Origin: an archaeon | GTDB taxonomy: Archaea > Thermoproteota > Thermoprotei_A > Marsarchaeales > Marsarchaeaceae | Direction: 5' to 3' | Assembly (NCBI GenBank): GCA_021817005.1 | Contig: JAKAWJ010000005.1 | Location: 62,352-100,321 of the forward strand | Length of the DNA: 37,970 nt | Part shown: positions 16,660-23,887 of the stretch, in pieces | Numbering within the stretch: the stretch's first letter is position 1 | Layout of the letters: every line of letters begins with the position of its first letter | The notes under the pieces: generated by a model | Told to the model about the DNA's origin: nothing | The model's database searches: none | What the model saw: only the letters and a program-made list of their open reading frames with translations | Translations under genes and position numbers: made by a program

Positions 16660-17097
16660 ATGAAGCTAAATGAAGTTACTGCAATGTTCTCGACTGCGGG
16701 TATTTGGATTCAGTTTGTGGTGGCCTCATCAGTGGTATACCTTGACCCCGGGGATAACACCTTTCCGTATACAAAAATCGTGCTCACTTGGCCGGGCGTG
16801 CTCGAAGAAATTCACCGATTGTGGGCATTGGTCATCCTGATTGGCATTATTGCAAATCTGGTTGTAGTTGTCCGTATGAGGAACAGACCGAGCTTCCTGC
16901 TCGCTCTTTCTGTGGTCATGGTCGCGCTTTTTGTGCTGCAGGCGATGTATGGCGCTATAACAATCTGGAATTACGACTACCCACCTTACGTTGTTCTCCA
17001 CGAGGGGAACGCAGGTGTACTCCTCTTTGTGTCAGCGCTGGTTTATGCACGAGCGGCTTTGCCCGCAGGTACGGCCGGGACGAGCCAAGCCAGGTAA
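16660..17097 (+). CDS. ctaA: Half-size heme A synthase (CtaA/COX15), copy 1
   Basis: A 145-residue protein with four transmembrane segments, about half of a standard eight-helix CtaA. H52 lies in the family motif EEIHRL and H114 in VVLHEGNAG, the two candidate heme ligands of one CtaA half. It lacks the Cys pair of the Bacillus-type enzyme. CtaA oxidises the C8 methyl of heme O to give heme A for A-type oxidases. Half-size CtaA proteins are known in archaea such as Aeropyrum. A second half-size gene runs toward it and overlaps its 3' end by 55 nt. Confidence 0.8.
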   Translation: MKLNEVTAMFSTAGIWIQFVVASSVVYLDPGDNTFPYTKIVLTWPGVLEEIHRLWALVILIGIIANLVVVVRMRNRPSFLLALSVVMVALFVLQAMYGAITIWNYDYPPYVVLHEGNAGVLLFVSALVYARAALPAGTAGTSQAR

Positions 17098-17477
17098 AAC
17101 ACGAGGCCGGTGGTCACGATTATCAGTCCGCTGAGAGAAAAGTGCGCAATAATCACATAGTTGACAAGCTCTCGACCCTGCAATGCCGGAATAGCGATTC
17201 CAACGGCGATTTGCGCGACAAGCAACCCTACCGACGCGAGTGCCAGCTTTCGCACTGGCGTATTATAGAAAATCATGAGGCCGAAGAGCCAAGCTATCAG
17301 AAGCACCACCGCGACGAGGCGGTGCAGAAATGGTAGCACTTCTGGCCACAGCAAAGAATGCGAAGCAAGGCTCAATCCTAGCCCCGCGGGGTCGTCAAAG
17401 GAGACCAACCCGCCAAATACGTACTCTGTAAGCACTAGAATGACCAGCAAGAGTGCGGTTGCGCGGAGTCGGTTCAT
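17043..17477 (-). CDS. ctaA: Half-size heme A synthase (CtaA/COX15), copy 2
   Basis: A 144-residue, four-helix protein with H52 in PFLHRLVA and H112 in IIAHFSLSG. The His spacing nearly matches copy 1 (52/114 against 52/112), although the two sequences are otherwise quite different. It also lacks a Cys pair. The natural reading is that the two products form a heterodimer equivalent to the two halves of a full CtaA, but each might act as a homodimer. The gene is convergent with copy 1 and overlaps it antisense. ATG start at 17477. Confidence 0.78.
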   Translation of the reverse strand: MNRLRATALLLVILVLTEYVFGGLVSFDDPAGLGLSLASHSLLWPEVLPFLHRLVAVVLLIAWLFGLMIFYNTPVRKLALASVGLLVAQIAVGIAIPALQGRELVNYVIIAHFSLSGLIIVTTGLVFYLAWLVPAVPAGKAARA

Positions 17478-17611
17478 CTTTTGTGGAACGCTTCAGAGGT
17501 TCCATGCTTTAAGGACTAGGCAATTGGTTCCTAAGGACTGCAGCCATACGAGTTAATCTTAGATTGGTTCTGCTAAATCCCATTACGAGGGGTCCCGAAG
17601 TAAAATCAAGA

Positions 17612-18760
17612 GTGGCCGTAGTAGGAGTGGGCCAGACCAAATTTGGCGTCCACAAGGGACAAGCACTTTCTGAGCTAGCCGCTGAAGCATCATTTAGTGC
17701 AATGGCAGATGCCCGGGTCGACCATTCAGATATCGGATTCGTGTCGGTAGGTGTAGCTTCAGGGTCGTTGAGTGGCCAGCTGAGTCCTGCAGCTTCCATA
17801 CTTGACGCTATCGGCTTGGTAGGGGTTCCCTGTCAGCGCTCGGAAGCGGCCTGTGCGACCGGCAGCGCAGCAATCTACGCTGCCTACTCACATATTTCGT
17901 CTGGACTAGCCGATACAGCCATAGTGATAGGCGCAGAGATAATGACACAGGTGGGGACATCTTCTGCAACGGACTACCTCGCACAGATGACTGACTCCCG
18001 CTGGGAATACTCGCTGGGGATTACCTTTCCGGGCATGTTTGCCCTGATGGCATCTGCTCACATGAAGGAATTCGGAACAACCGAAGAAGACTTGGCGCTA
18101 GTTTCGTGCAAGAATCATCGCAACGCCTTGAAAAACGAAGATGCCCAGTTCCACAAAACTGTGAGTGTTGAAGATGTTTTGGGCTCTCCTCCTGTTGCCC
18201 CGCCATTGAAACTCCTAGACTGCTCTCCTCTCAGCGATGGAGCTGCTGCCGTTATTCTTGCTTCAGAGGAGAAGGCAAGGACTTATACTGATACTCCAGT
18301 TTGGGTTCGCGCGATTGGGGCTGCATCGTCCGGAAACCTCCTTTCCGAACGGAAGCATTTATCCTCCATACCTTCAATCAGGCTGGCGGCAATGAGGGCC
18401 TTCCAGCAGAGTGGGCTGAGCTCGAGAGATATGGACTTCGCAGAAGTGCACGATTGCTTTACGATTGCAGAGATAATTGCATACGAGGAACTGGGCTTTG
18501 CGGAAAGGGGAAAGGGGGCTAAATTACTTCGTGATGGCGCCACGGAGATCGGCGGGGACATACCAGTCAACGCTTCAGGCGGGCTCAAGGCGAAGGGTCA
18601 TCCGCTGGGAGCGACCGGAGTAGGGATGGTTGTGGAATTGACTCGACAGCTAAGGTCAGAAGTGGAGAAGTCACGTCAGATTAAGGATGCAAAAGTAGGC
18701 CTCGCCCAGAACATGGGCTTGACTGGTCAGTACTCCTATGTTTCAATCTACTCGAGGTAG
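17612..18760 (+). CDS. Thiolase, SCP-x/archaeal type, second copy
   Basis: A complete thiolase of about 382 residues from GTG 17612, where the family starts (VAVVGVGQTKFG). The nucleophile motif is SEAACATGSAA, HDCFTIAE is conserved, and GGLKAKGHPLGATGVGM carries the catalytic His. The C-terminal motif reads QNMGLTGQYSY, with the usual GG reduced to GL. It is clearly related to the truncated thiolase at 1-1044, sharing stretches such as DTPVW and EDLALV. The frame extends to TTG 17564, but the extra 16 residues do not align. A DUF35 partner follows after 14 nt. Substrate unknown; acetoacetyl-CoA or branched or longer 3-ketoacyl-CoA are the options. Confidence 0.92.
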   Translation: MAVVGVGQTKFGVHKGQALSELAAEASFSAMADARVDHSDIGFVSVGVASGSLSGQLSPAASILDAIGLVGVPCQRSEAACATGSAAIYAAYSHISSGLADTAIVIGAEIMTQVGTSSATDYLAQMTDSRWEYSLGITFPGMFALMASAHMKEFGTTEEDLALVSCKNHRNALKNEDAQFHKTVSVEDVLGSPPVAPPLKLLDCSPLSDGAAAVILASEEKARTYTDTPVWVRAIGAASSGNLLSERKHLSSIPSIRLAAMRAFQQSGLSSRDMDFAEVHDCFTIAEIIAYEELGFAERGKGAKLLRDGATEIGGDIPVNASGGLKAKGHPLGATGVGMVVELTRQLRSEVEKSRQIKDAKVGLAQNMGLTGQYSYVSIYSR

Positions 18761-18774
18761 GTTGGTGTGACGCG

Positions 18775-19164
18775 GTGGACTTGAAGCTATACGGGGCACA
18801 CGACGTAATACGTGCATTCAGTGCAGAACTGCGTAAGGGAAGACTAGCCTACGCTGAGTGCAATACCTGCAGCCAGAAGTACCTTCCCCCGAGAGCAATC
18901 TGCGCCATTTGCGGAAGCACTTCTTTCGGTATCCGCGAGCTGGAAAATCGGACTGGTGTGATTGTAGCAAAGACATCTGTATACTACCCTCCTGCTCGTT
19001 TCTCCAAAGAGAGCGGCTATGTCATAGCGGTTGTAGAATTCGAAAAGGGGCTGAAGTTCATGGCAAGGTTAAGGGAGAATAATGGGAAGGCCTGCAAGGT
19101 GGGAGACAGGGCTCGGCTCGTAATTGTCAGCGAGTTGCCGGACGTCTATTTGGAAGCCGGCTAG
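18775..19164 (+). CDS. DUF35 Zn-ribbon/OB-fold protein, partner of second thiolase
   Basis: A 129-residue protein with Zn-ribbon pairs CNTC and CAIC (about residues 29-46) followed by the OB fold. It is the short form without the N-terminal extension of the 1057 paralogue. Its GTG start is preceded by GAGGTAGG overlapping the thiolase stop region, so it is cotranscribed. It should form the complex that binds the CoA thioester with the upstream thiolase. Its stop codon overlaps the next, convergent gene at a CTAG. Confidence 0.88.
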   Translation: MDLKLYGAHDVIRAFSAELRKGRLAYAECNTCSQKYLPPRAICAICGSTSFGIRELENRTGVIVAKTSVYYPPARFSKESGYVIAVVEFEKGLKFMARLRENNGKACKVGDRARLVIVSELPDVYLEAG

Positions 19165-19769
19165 CTGTGCCAGCCATCAAGAAGTCGAGCGAGGAACTCT
19201 AGCTCTGTTTTTAATCTTTCAGCAGTAGTTGGGATCGCGAGCAGCTGCTGTTTCATATGTGGCTCGATCTGAACAAGGTCTGCTACGACATAAGAATATT
19301 CCTCCGGAGGGTAGTAATGCACTTCCTCCTTTGGAGGACTTATTCCATAAGATTCTAGCATCTCGAGGTAGTTGCGAAAAGATCCTTCAACCTCACGTTT
19401 AAGGCGCTCCTCGACACCGGGCTCCTTACTTATGAAAGACTCCTCCAGCCATTCCACATTTGCCTTCAGGTAGGGTTGGCTGTAATCTAGGTGAAGCACC
19501 TTGAACCTCCTTACTCCCTGTAATACAACCTGGACTGAGCTCCTGTGCCATTTCTGCATCCCCACAATTCTTGCTACTGTTCCTACGTCGTATGGCTCGG
19601 GGTTTCGGTCTGTAGTTTTGCAATTTTTTAAAAGAACCGCCCCAAACTGGGAATCTTTTTTAAGACTATGCTCGATAAGCGTGCGGTGGCTCTCCTCCGA
19701 TACGAATATCGGAAGCTTGGTGTTGGGATACAGCACGTTAGAAGTAAGAAACAGACCAAGCTCCACCAA
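19161..19769 (-). CDS. Stand-alone LON substrate-binding (N-terminal) domain protein
   Basis: A 202-residue protein matching the Lon N-terminal domain without ATPase or protease parts. The start VELGLFLTSNVLYPNTKLPIF corresponds to the usual LPLFPL..VLFPG..LPL pattern. GTVARIVGMQKW and VVLQGVRRFKV match the beta barrel, and the C-terminal half is helical. Such proteins occur in bacteria and archaea; their biochemical role is not settled. The start is TTG; CTAATAAG on the minus strand about 37 nt upstream may be its TATA. Confidence 0.85.
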   Translation of the reverse strand: MVELGLFLTSNVLYPNTKLPIFVSEESHRTLIEHSLKKDSQFGAVLLKNCKTTDRNPEPYDVGTVARIVGMQKWHRSSVQVVLQGVRRFKVLHLDYSQPYLKANVEWLEESFISKEPGVEERLKREVEGSFRNYLEMLESYGISPPKEEVHYYPPEEYSYVVADLVQIEPHMKQQLLAIPTTAERLKTELEFLARLLDGWHS

Positions 19770-19918
19770 ACAGCATTCGCGGTGAAATCCAGAACAACAA
19801 CTTATTAGGCTTACCTCGTAGGGCTAACCCCCAAACTTTGCAGGCCTGTCCGTTAACGAGATTAATCCTTTTCTCCCAACTTGGAAAGTCTGCGGAATGG
19901 ACAATCCGGATCACGACT

Positions 19919-19930
19919 TCCTTAAATTTT
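19919..19930 (+). promoter_or_regulatory. TATA-like promoter of the small 19952 gene
   Basis: TCCTTAAATTTT is centred about 27 nt before GTG 19952, which decides that start over the longer frame beginning at 19838. Confidence 0.5.
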
Positions 19931-19951
19931 GCTGGCCGCCAATCTTGCCTT

Positions 19952-20191
19952 GTGACAAACTCGCTTTCGGCCGCCTTGGGCGAAATAGTCAGGTCAGGCT
20001 GGACCTACGTGTTTATTGGTCTATGGTTCACAATAGATGGTTCCCGCTCGGCCGACGGATTTGAGGCAGTCCTCGGTGTGATACTGGTCTTTTCAGGTGC
20101 GTTGCAGCTGGATAGAAAGGCCAAAAACCTTGAAAGAAAACTGGCCGCGATTTCGTCAAAGAGCGGTTCCCCCCAGGAGTCGTCGGGTTGA
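19952..20191 (+). CDS. Small two-helix membrane protein, unknown function
   Basis: From GTG 19952 the product is 79 residues: two hydrophobic segments (about 15-30 and 37-52, including GWTYVFIGLWFTI and AVLGVILVFSGAL) with a short polar turn, then a basic tail rich in Lys, Arg and Ser. No family is recognised. Support comes from the leaderless promoter spacing and the membrane pattern. Its 3' end overlaps the convergent M20 gene by 36 nt. Confidence 0.5.
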   Translation: MTNSLSAALGEIVRSGWTYVFIGLWFTIDGSRSADGFEAVLGVILVFSGALQLDRKAKNLERKLAAISSKSGSPQESSG

Positions 20192-21346
20192 GCCGTAGAG
20201 GATCGCCATTCCAAATTTCAGAGCATCCTCATCAATAGTGTATGACGGACTGTGCTGCGGGCTGATAATTCCCTTCTCCTCATTCCTTACTCCCAGAAAG
20301 TAAAAAGCACCAGGCGTTTTGGTGATATAGTAGCCGAAGTCTTCTGCTCCCATTACGGGTTCTGGGTGAAGCACACCGCTTTCCCCGAGCGCCTCTCTCG
20401 TCGCATCCTCAACGACTCGCGCTACAACGGGATTGTTTACAAGAACTGGGTAGCCCCTTTCATACACGAACTCATGGCGAACTCCTGCAGTGTTGCACAA
20501 TCCAGAAATGAGGGAAGTTAATTCTTTCTCAATCTTATCTCTGGTCTCTTCATCAAGTGTTCGTACGGTGCCGGTAAGTTCGGCATATTGGGCAATGATG
20601 TTATGTCGATAACCTGAGTTGAATGTACCGAAAGTAATAACCGCGGGTTTGAGCGGGTCAATTCTGCGAGATACAATCGTCTGTGCTGCCACTACTATTT
20701 GAGAAGCTACGACCAGCGCGTCAAGAGCTCTGTGTGGTTCGGAGCCGTGACCGCCCTTCCCGATCACCTTGAGCCTGAAACTGTCCGCATTGGCCATCAT
20801 TGGCCCATAATAGATCGCAGCCTGCCCAACCGGGAAGTTGGAGTAGACATGTTGGCCAATCACATAATCTACGCCTTCCAGCGCACCTGATTTTATGAGC
20901 TCCAGCGCGCCCCCCGGAGGACTCTCTTCGGCAGGTTGAAACAAAAATCTAACTCTACCGTGCGGGGGAGGGTTGCTGCCTGTCAGAACTTTGGCAAGGC
21001 CCAGGGCCATCGCAACATGCGCGTCGTGGCCGCAGGCATGCATCACGCCGCTATTCTTGGATGCGAATTCCAAACCTGTCTCTTCCAGCACAGGTAGAGC
21101 GTCCATATCCGCACGTACTGCAACGGTCTTCCCGTCGTTTGGTGTCTTCCATTCTCTTGAGCTCACATCAGCGATTACTCCTGTTTTCGCGACTCTTCTC
21201 GGCTGCAGTCCCATTGATGTCAGCTCGGCTTCTATTATCCTAGCCGTATCCTCTTCTTTGAAACTGAGTTCCGGCCGTTCGTGCAGCCTTCTCCTAATCT
21301 GGATTGCATAATTTTCTACTGCCAGGATTTCGGGTGGAATATGCAT
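20156..21346 (-). CDS. M20-family amidohydrolase (HipO/IAA-amino acid hydrolase type)
   Basis: A 396-residue M20D metallopeptidase. The signatures are RRRLHERPELSF, VRADMDALPV, HACGHDAHVAMAL (metal Cys and His), FLFQPAEESPPGG (catalytic Glu), a dimerisation domain with GKGGHGSEPH, and MGAEDFGYY near the C-terminus. Relatives cleave N-acyl amino acids (hippurate, acetyl- or IAA-amino acids) and N-acetyl-diaminopimelate; carboxypeptidase activity is also known. OsmC is 18 nt upstream of its ATG on the same strand, so the two form an operon. Confidence 0.93.
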   Translation of the reverse strand: MHIPPEILAVENYAIQIRRRLHERPELSFKEEDTARIIEAELTSMGLQPRRVAKTGVIADVSSREWKTPNDGKTVAVRADMDALPVLEETGLEFASKNSGVMHACGHDAHVAMALGLAKVLTGSNPPPHGRVRFLFQPAEESPPGGALELIKSGALEGVDYVIGQHVYSNFPVGQAAIYYGPMMANADSFRLKVIGKGGHGSEPHRALDALVVASQIVVAAQTIVSRRIDPLKPAVITFGTFNSGYRHNIIAQYAELTGTVRTLDEETRDKIEKELTSLISGLCNTAGVRHEFVYERGYPVLVNNPVVARVVEDATREALGESGVLHPEPVMGAEDFGYYITKTPGAFYFLGVRNEEKGIISPQHSPSYTIDEDALKFGMAILYGSTRRLLGGTAL

Positions 21347-21364
21347 CTAACTTCTTGCTCCTTT

Positions 21365-21796
21365 TCACTGAACCTTGTCAAGTTCATAGCTGGTCGAAAT
21401 AACTGCCTTGCCGTTTAGGGTAGCAGCTACTGAACAAAAAATTTCTTGTGAGTCTTGTATAGTCTTGGCTAGCAAATCTTCTTTGATATCTCCCGACACT
21501 TTGTAATGTATATGTATCTTCGTATAGTATCTTGGCGACCTGTCATTTCTTTCGCCAGTCACGCCAACTTCTAGGCCAGTTAACTTCTGTCCAGTTTTTT
21601 TCAGGCCTTGTACGATGTCCATCCCCGTGCAACCCCCGAGCGCAAAGAGCAGCATGTTCATCGGACTTGCGCCCGAACCTTCGCCCTCGGGTTTAGACGC
21701 GTCCATCACCACTGAGTGCCCCGCGTGGTCCATCCCAATAAACTGGAAGTTGCGGCAAAGCCTCACATTTACAGAATACGCGCTGTTTGCGGCCAT
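21365..21796 (-). CDS. OsmC/Ohr-family protein
   Basis: A protein of about 143 residues from ATG 21796 (ATG 21805 is 3 codons longer). Family marks are EGSGASPMNMLLFALGGC with the first redox Cys, and SQEIFCSVAATL with the second. OsmC and YhfA-like proteins reduce organic hydroperoxides with a Cys pair, which suits an aerobic cell. A TATA-like CAATAAAG (minus strand, 21820-21828) is 28 nt before ATG 21796 and decides that start. It heads the OsmC-M20 pair. Confidence 0.9.
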   Translation of the reverse strand: MAANSAYSVNVRLCRNFQFIGMDHAGHSVVMDASKPEGEGSGASPMNMLLFALGGCTGMDIVQGLKKTGQKLTGLEVGVTGERNDRSPRYYTKIHIHYKVSGDIKEDLLAKTIQDSQEIFCSVAATLNGKAVISTSYELDKVQ

Positions 21797-21900
21797 GTTG
21801 AACACAGTGCGGCTGCCGGCTTTATTGCTTCCGGCCGCGCGAAGGCTTTAAGATAACTCGGCCGTACACGAGTGGACATATCGAGTCTGCAAACGATACA

Positions 21901-22809
21901 GTGGTTAAGTTGGAAGCTACGGTTCAGAAGATAAACAACAGGATTCACCTTATCGACCCATTGGTTTTTGACACCCAAGGCTACTTGGCGCTGTATTTCG
22001 TTTCTTCGGAAAAACCATTGCTTTTCGATGTGGGCCCATCAAGCGTCTCGGATAGGGTGATAGGAGCAATTGAAGGGCTTGGGTTCAAGGGCAGTGACCT
22101 ACAATATCTCTTTATCTCGCACGTGCACACCGACCATGCAGGAGGCGTTCGCCGCCTGAGTGAGTGGGCGCCCAACGCAAAGGTTGTTGTTGCACAGTCG
22201 GGAGCTAGACACCTTATAGACCCAACGAAGACCTACCAGTCGTTTGTGAGTCTGCTACAAGAATACGGCTCAAGAGTGGGAGATTTCAAGGGACTTTCAC
22301 AGGACCGTCTGCTCATGGCACCGGTGGAACTCGATTTGGGTAGCGAGCAAGCGCGGGTAATCGCGGCAAGCGGGCACGCGCACCATCAGATTTGCCTGAA
22401 GGTAGGTAGGCATTTGCTGGCCGCGGACCTTATGGGAAGCCAGATTATGCTGGATAATCATTACTTGCCCACGAGCGCTCCTCCGTCATTTGATTACCTG
22501 AAGTATAACGAAGACTTGGACAGAGTGCTGAGCTTGGACATAGACTCGATCTGTCTTGCCCACTATGGAGCTCATCCGGACGTGACCACTCTGATTACAG
22601 ATTCTATCGATTCCGTAAAATGGTTGAGAGCGCAGGTAGACCCCCTTTTGAAGGAGGGGCTATCCCCCGAGGAAGCATCCGAAGCCATGATCAGGAGGCA
22701 TTTGCGCTCCGAGCAGCGAATACCGTATCGCTTGGCCTATTTGCACGCGCGTGCAAATATCCTCGGCTTGATAGGTAGCCTCCAGAGAATTCAGGCAAGC
22801 AGAGGTTAA
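21901..22809 (+). CDS. Metallo-beta-lactamase-fold hydrolase
   Basis: A 302-residue MBL-fold protein with a full metal set: HVHTDHAGG (H74, H76, D78, H79), a third-site His in ASGHAHHQ, the bridging Asp in LLAADLMG and the final His in LAHYGAH. A helical C-terminal extension of about 80 residues follows the fold. It resembles the glyoxalase II/YqjP-like group; the substrate is not readable. A TATA-like ACATATCG lies at 21875-21882 in the 95-nt divergent gap shared with the OsmC gene. Confidence 0.88.
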   Translation: MVKLEATVQKINNRIHLIDPLVFDTQGYLALYFVSSEKPLLFDVGPSSVSDRVIGAIEGLGFKGSDLQYLFISHVHTDHAGGVRRLSEWAPNAKVVVAQSGARHLIDPTKTYQSFVSLLQEYGSRVGDFKGLSQDRLLMAPVELDLGSEQARVIAASGHAHHQICLKVGRHLLAADLMGSQIMLDNHYLPTSAPPSFDYLKYNEDLDRVLSLDIDSICLAHYGAHPDVTTLITDSIDSVKWLRAQVDPLLKEGLSPEEASEAMIRRHLRSEQRIPYRLAYLHARANILGLIGSLQRIQASRG

Positions 22810-22942
22810 CGCGAGGTGACGTTAGTCGCGCGCCCGATAGCCATCTGCATTCCCACAAAGGCCTCCGTCCTGAGCACTTATTGATACGGTCACGCGGGAA
22901 TGGGTGCGGTTGATTTTGAGCGGATCTACTCCTCGCGAAAGG

Positions 22943-22950
22943 CTTTATAT
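22943..22950 (+). promoter_or_regulatory. TATA box of the 22984-23771 operon
   Basis: CTTTATAT lies about 37 nt before ATG 22984, giving a predicted leader of roughly 10 nt. The gap 22810-22942 shows nothing else recognisable. Confidence 0.5.
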
Positions 22951-22983
22951 CTCGGAATTGCGGGTGTTTTTGCTGACTGCGAT

Positions 22984-23205
22984 ATGGTAGGTAAGACTGC
23001 CGCTGCAGCTGGTCTGTTGATCACGATGGTATTTCAAGGTGTGGTTGCGTACATCGTGGCTAACTTGGATGTGTCAAGCGTGACCGGCCAGCAGATCGCC
23101 GGTCTGATTTTCGCATTGGATGCGCTTCTCTTTGCGTATTCGGTTCGGCTTTACCACCGAAGCAGCTCGCCTCCAGTATATGGGGGTGAGGGCGCACACG
23201 AATGA
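22984..23205 (+). CDS. Small two-helix membrane protein, unknown function
   Basis: From ATG 22984 the product is 73 residues with two transmembrane segments (about 5-25 and 34-53: GLLITMVFQGVVAYIV and IAGLIFALDALLFAY) and a short polar tail. The same frame is open from 22900, but the TATA box lies inside that part. No family is recognised. Its stop overlaps the next start as ATGA, so the two genes are translationally coupled and probably act together. Confidence 0.55.
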   Translation: MVGKTAAAAGLLITMVFQGVVAYIVANLDVSSVTGQQIAGLIFALDALLFAYSVRLYHRSSSPPVYGGEGAHE

Positions 23206-23771
23206 GGTTAGAACCCCACAGCACAGAGAGCGAGCCTCTCTTTACCGGTGTTTTTGGGGGCCAGTGGACGGTCGGGAGGCGAGGCAATATGGGGGGGCCG
23301 TTTGAAGATTTGGTCGACAAAGCGATTGTAGCCAAACAGAAGTCTGAACGCCCATTGGGTGAAACTCTCGCTTCACACCCCCGGCGCGAATGCGTAGTGT
23401 GTCAGCAGCTGCTCAGACATTACAAAGACTACAGCATTTGGCTCACGACTTACGGCCGGAAGACGGGTAAACCACGAATTGTGCAGATCTGGTTCGCCTA
23501 TGTGAACAACAGGTTCTATGTGCTCTCAAGACATGGACTAAAATCATGGTGGGCAAAGAACCTGCTCAAGAATTCCCGCGTAATTGTTAATCTTGGAGGA
23601 CTTGGAATTGAAGGCGAGGGCCATCTTGAGGATCAGAGTATCGCAGACGAGATCTGGAGATACTATAGGGCGAAGTATATGTTCTATCCCCAGATCTTGT
23701 TCCCTTGGGGGAAGCGAAAGCTTTTCCGCATGGACTTGAATCACAATTCGGATTTATTGGATGAGAGCTGA
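23202..23771 (+). CDS. Split-barrel protein of the deazaflavin (F420)-dependent nitroreductase type
   Basis: A 189-residue protein. The core (about residues 78-175) has the DDN/PNPOx-like pattern: WLTTYGRKTGKPR, then IVQIWFAYVNNRFYVLS, and SWWAKNLLKNSRVIVNL. Such proteins bind F420 or a flavin and reduce quinones or nitro compounds. The N-terminal 60 residues do not match the family and include a Cys pair (CVVC); they may be real or may reflect a later start such as ATG 23289. It is coupled by an ATGA overlap to the upstream membrane protein. Confidence 0.72.
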   Translation: MRLEPHSTESEPLFTGVFGGQWTVGRRGNMGGPFEDLVDKAIVAKQKSERPLGETLASHPRRECVVCQQLLRHYKDYSIWLTTYGRKTGKPRIVQIWFAYVNNRFYVLSRHGLKSWWAKNLLKNSRVIVNLGGLGIEGEGHLEDQSIADEIWRYYRAKYMFYPQILFPWGKRKLFRMDLNHNSDLLDES

Positions 23772-23887
23772 AAACTCACTAGCGGCTGTTCGGCCTTATC
23801 AACGTTGCCTGCCAAATGTCGTGAAGAAGTGAAAGCGGCAGAATACCCTTTTATGTGGGCGTTGGCGCTGGATTCTGGGACGTAGAT

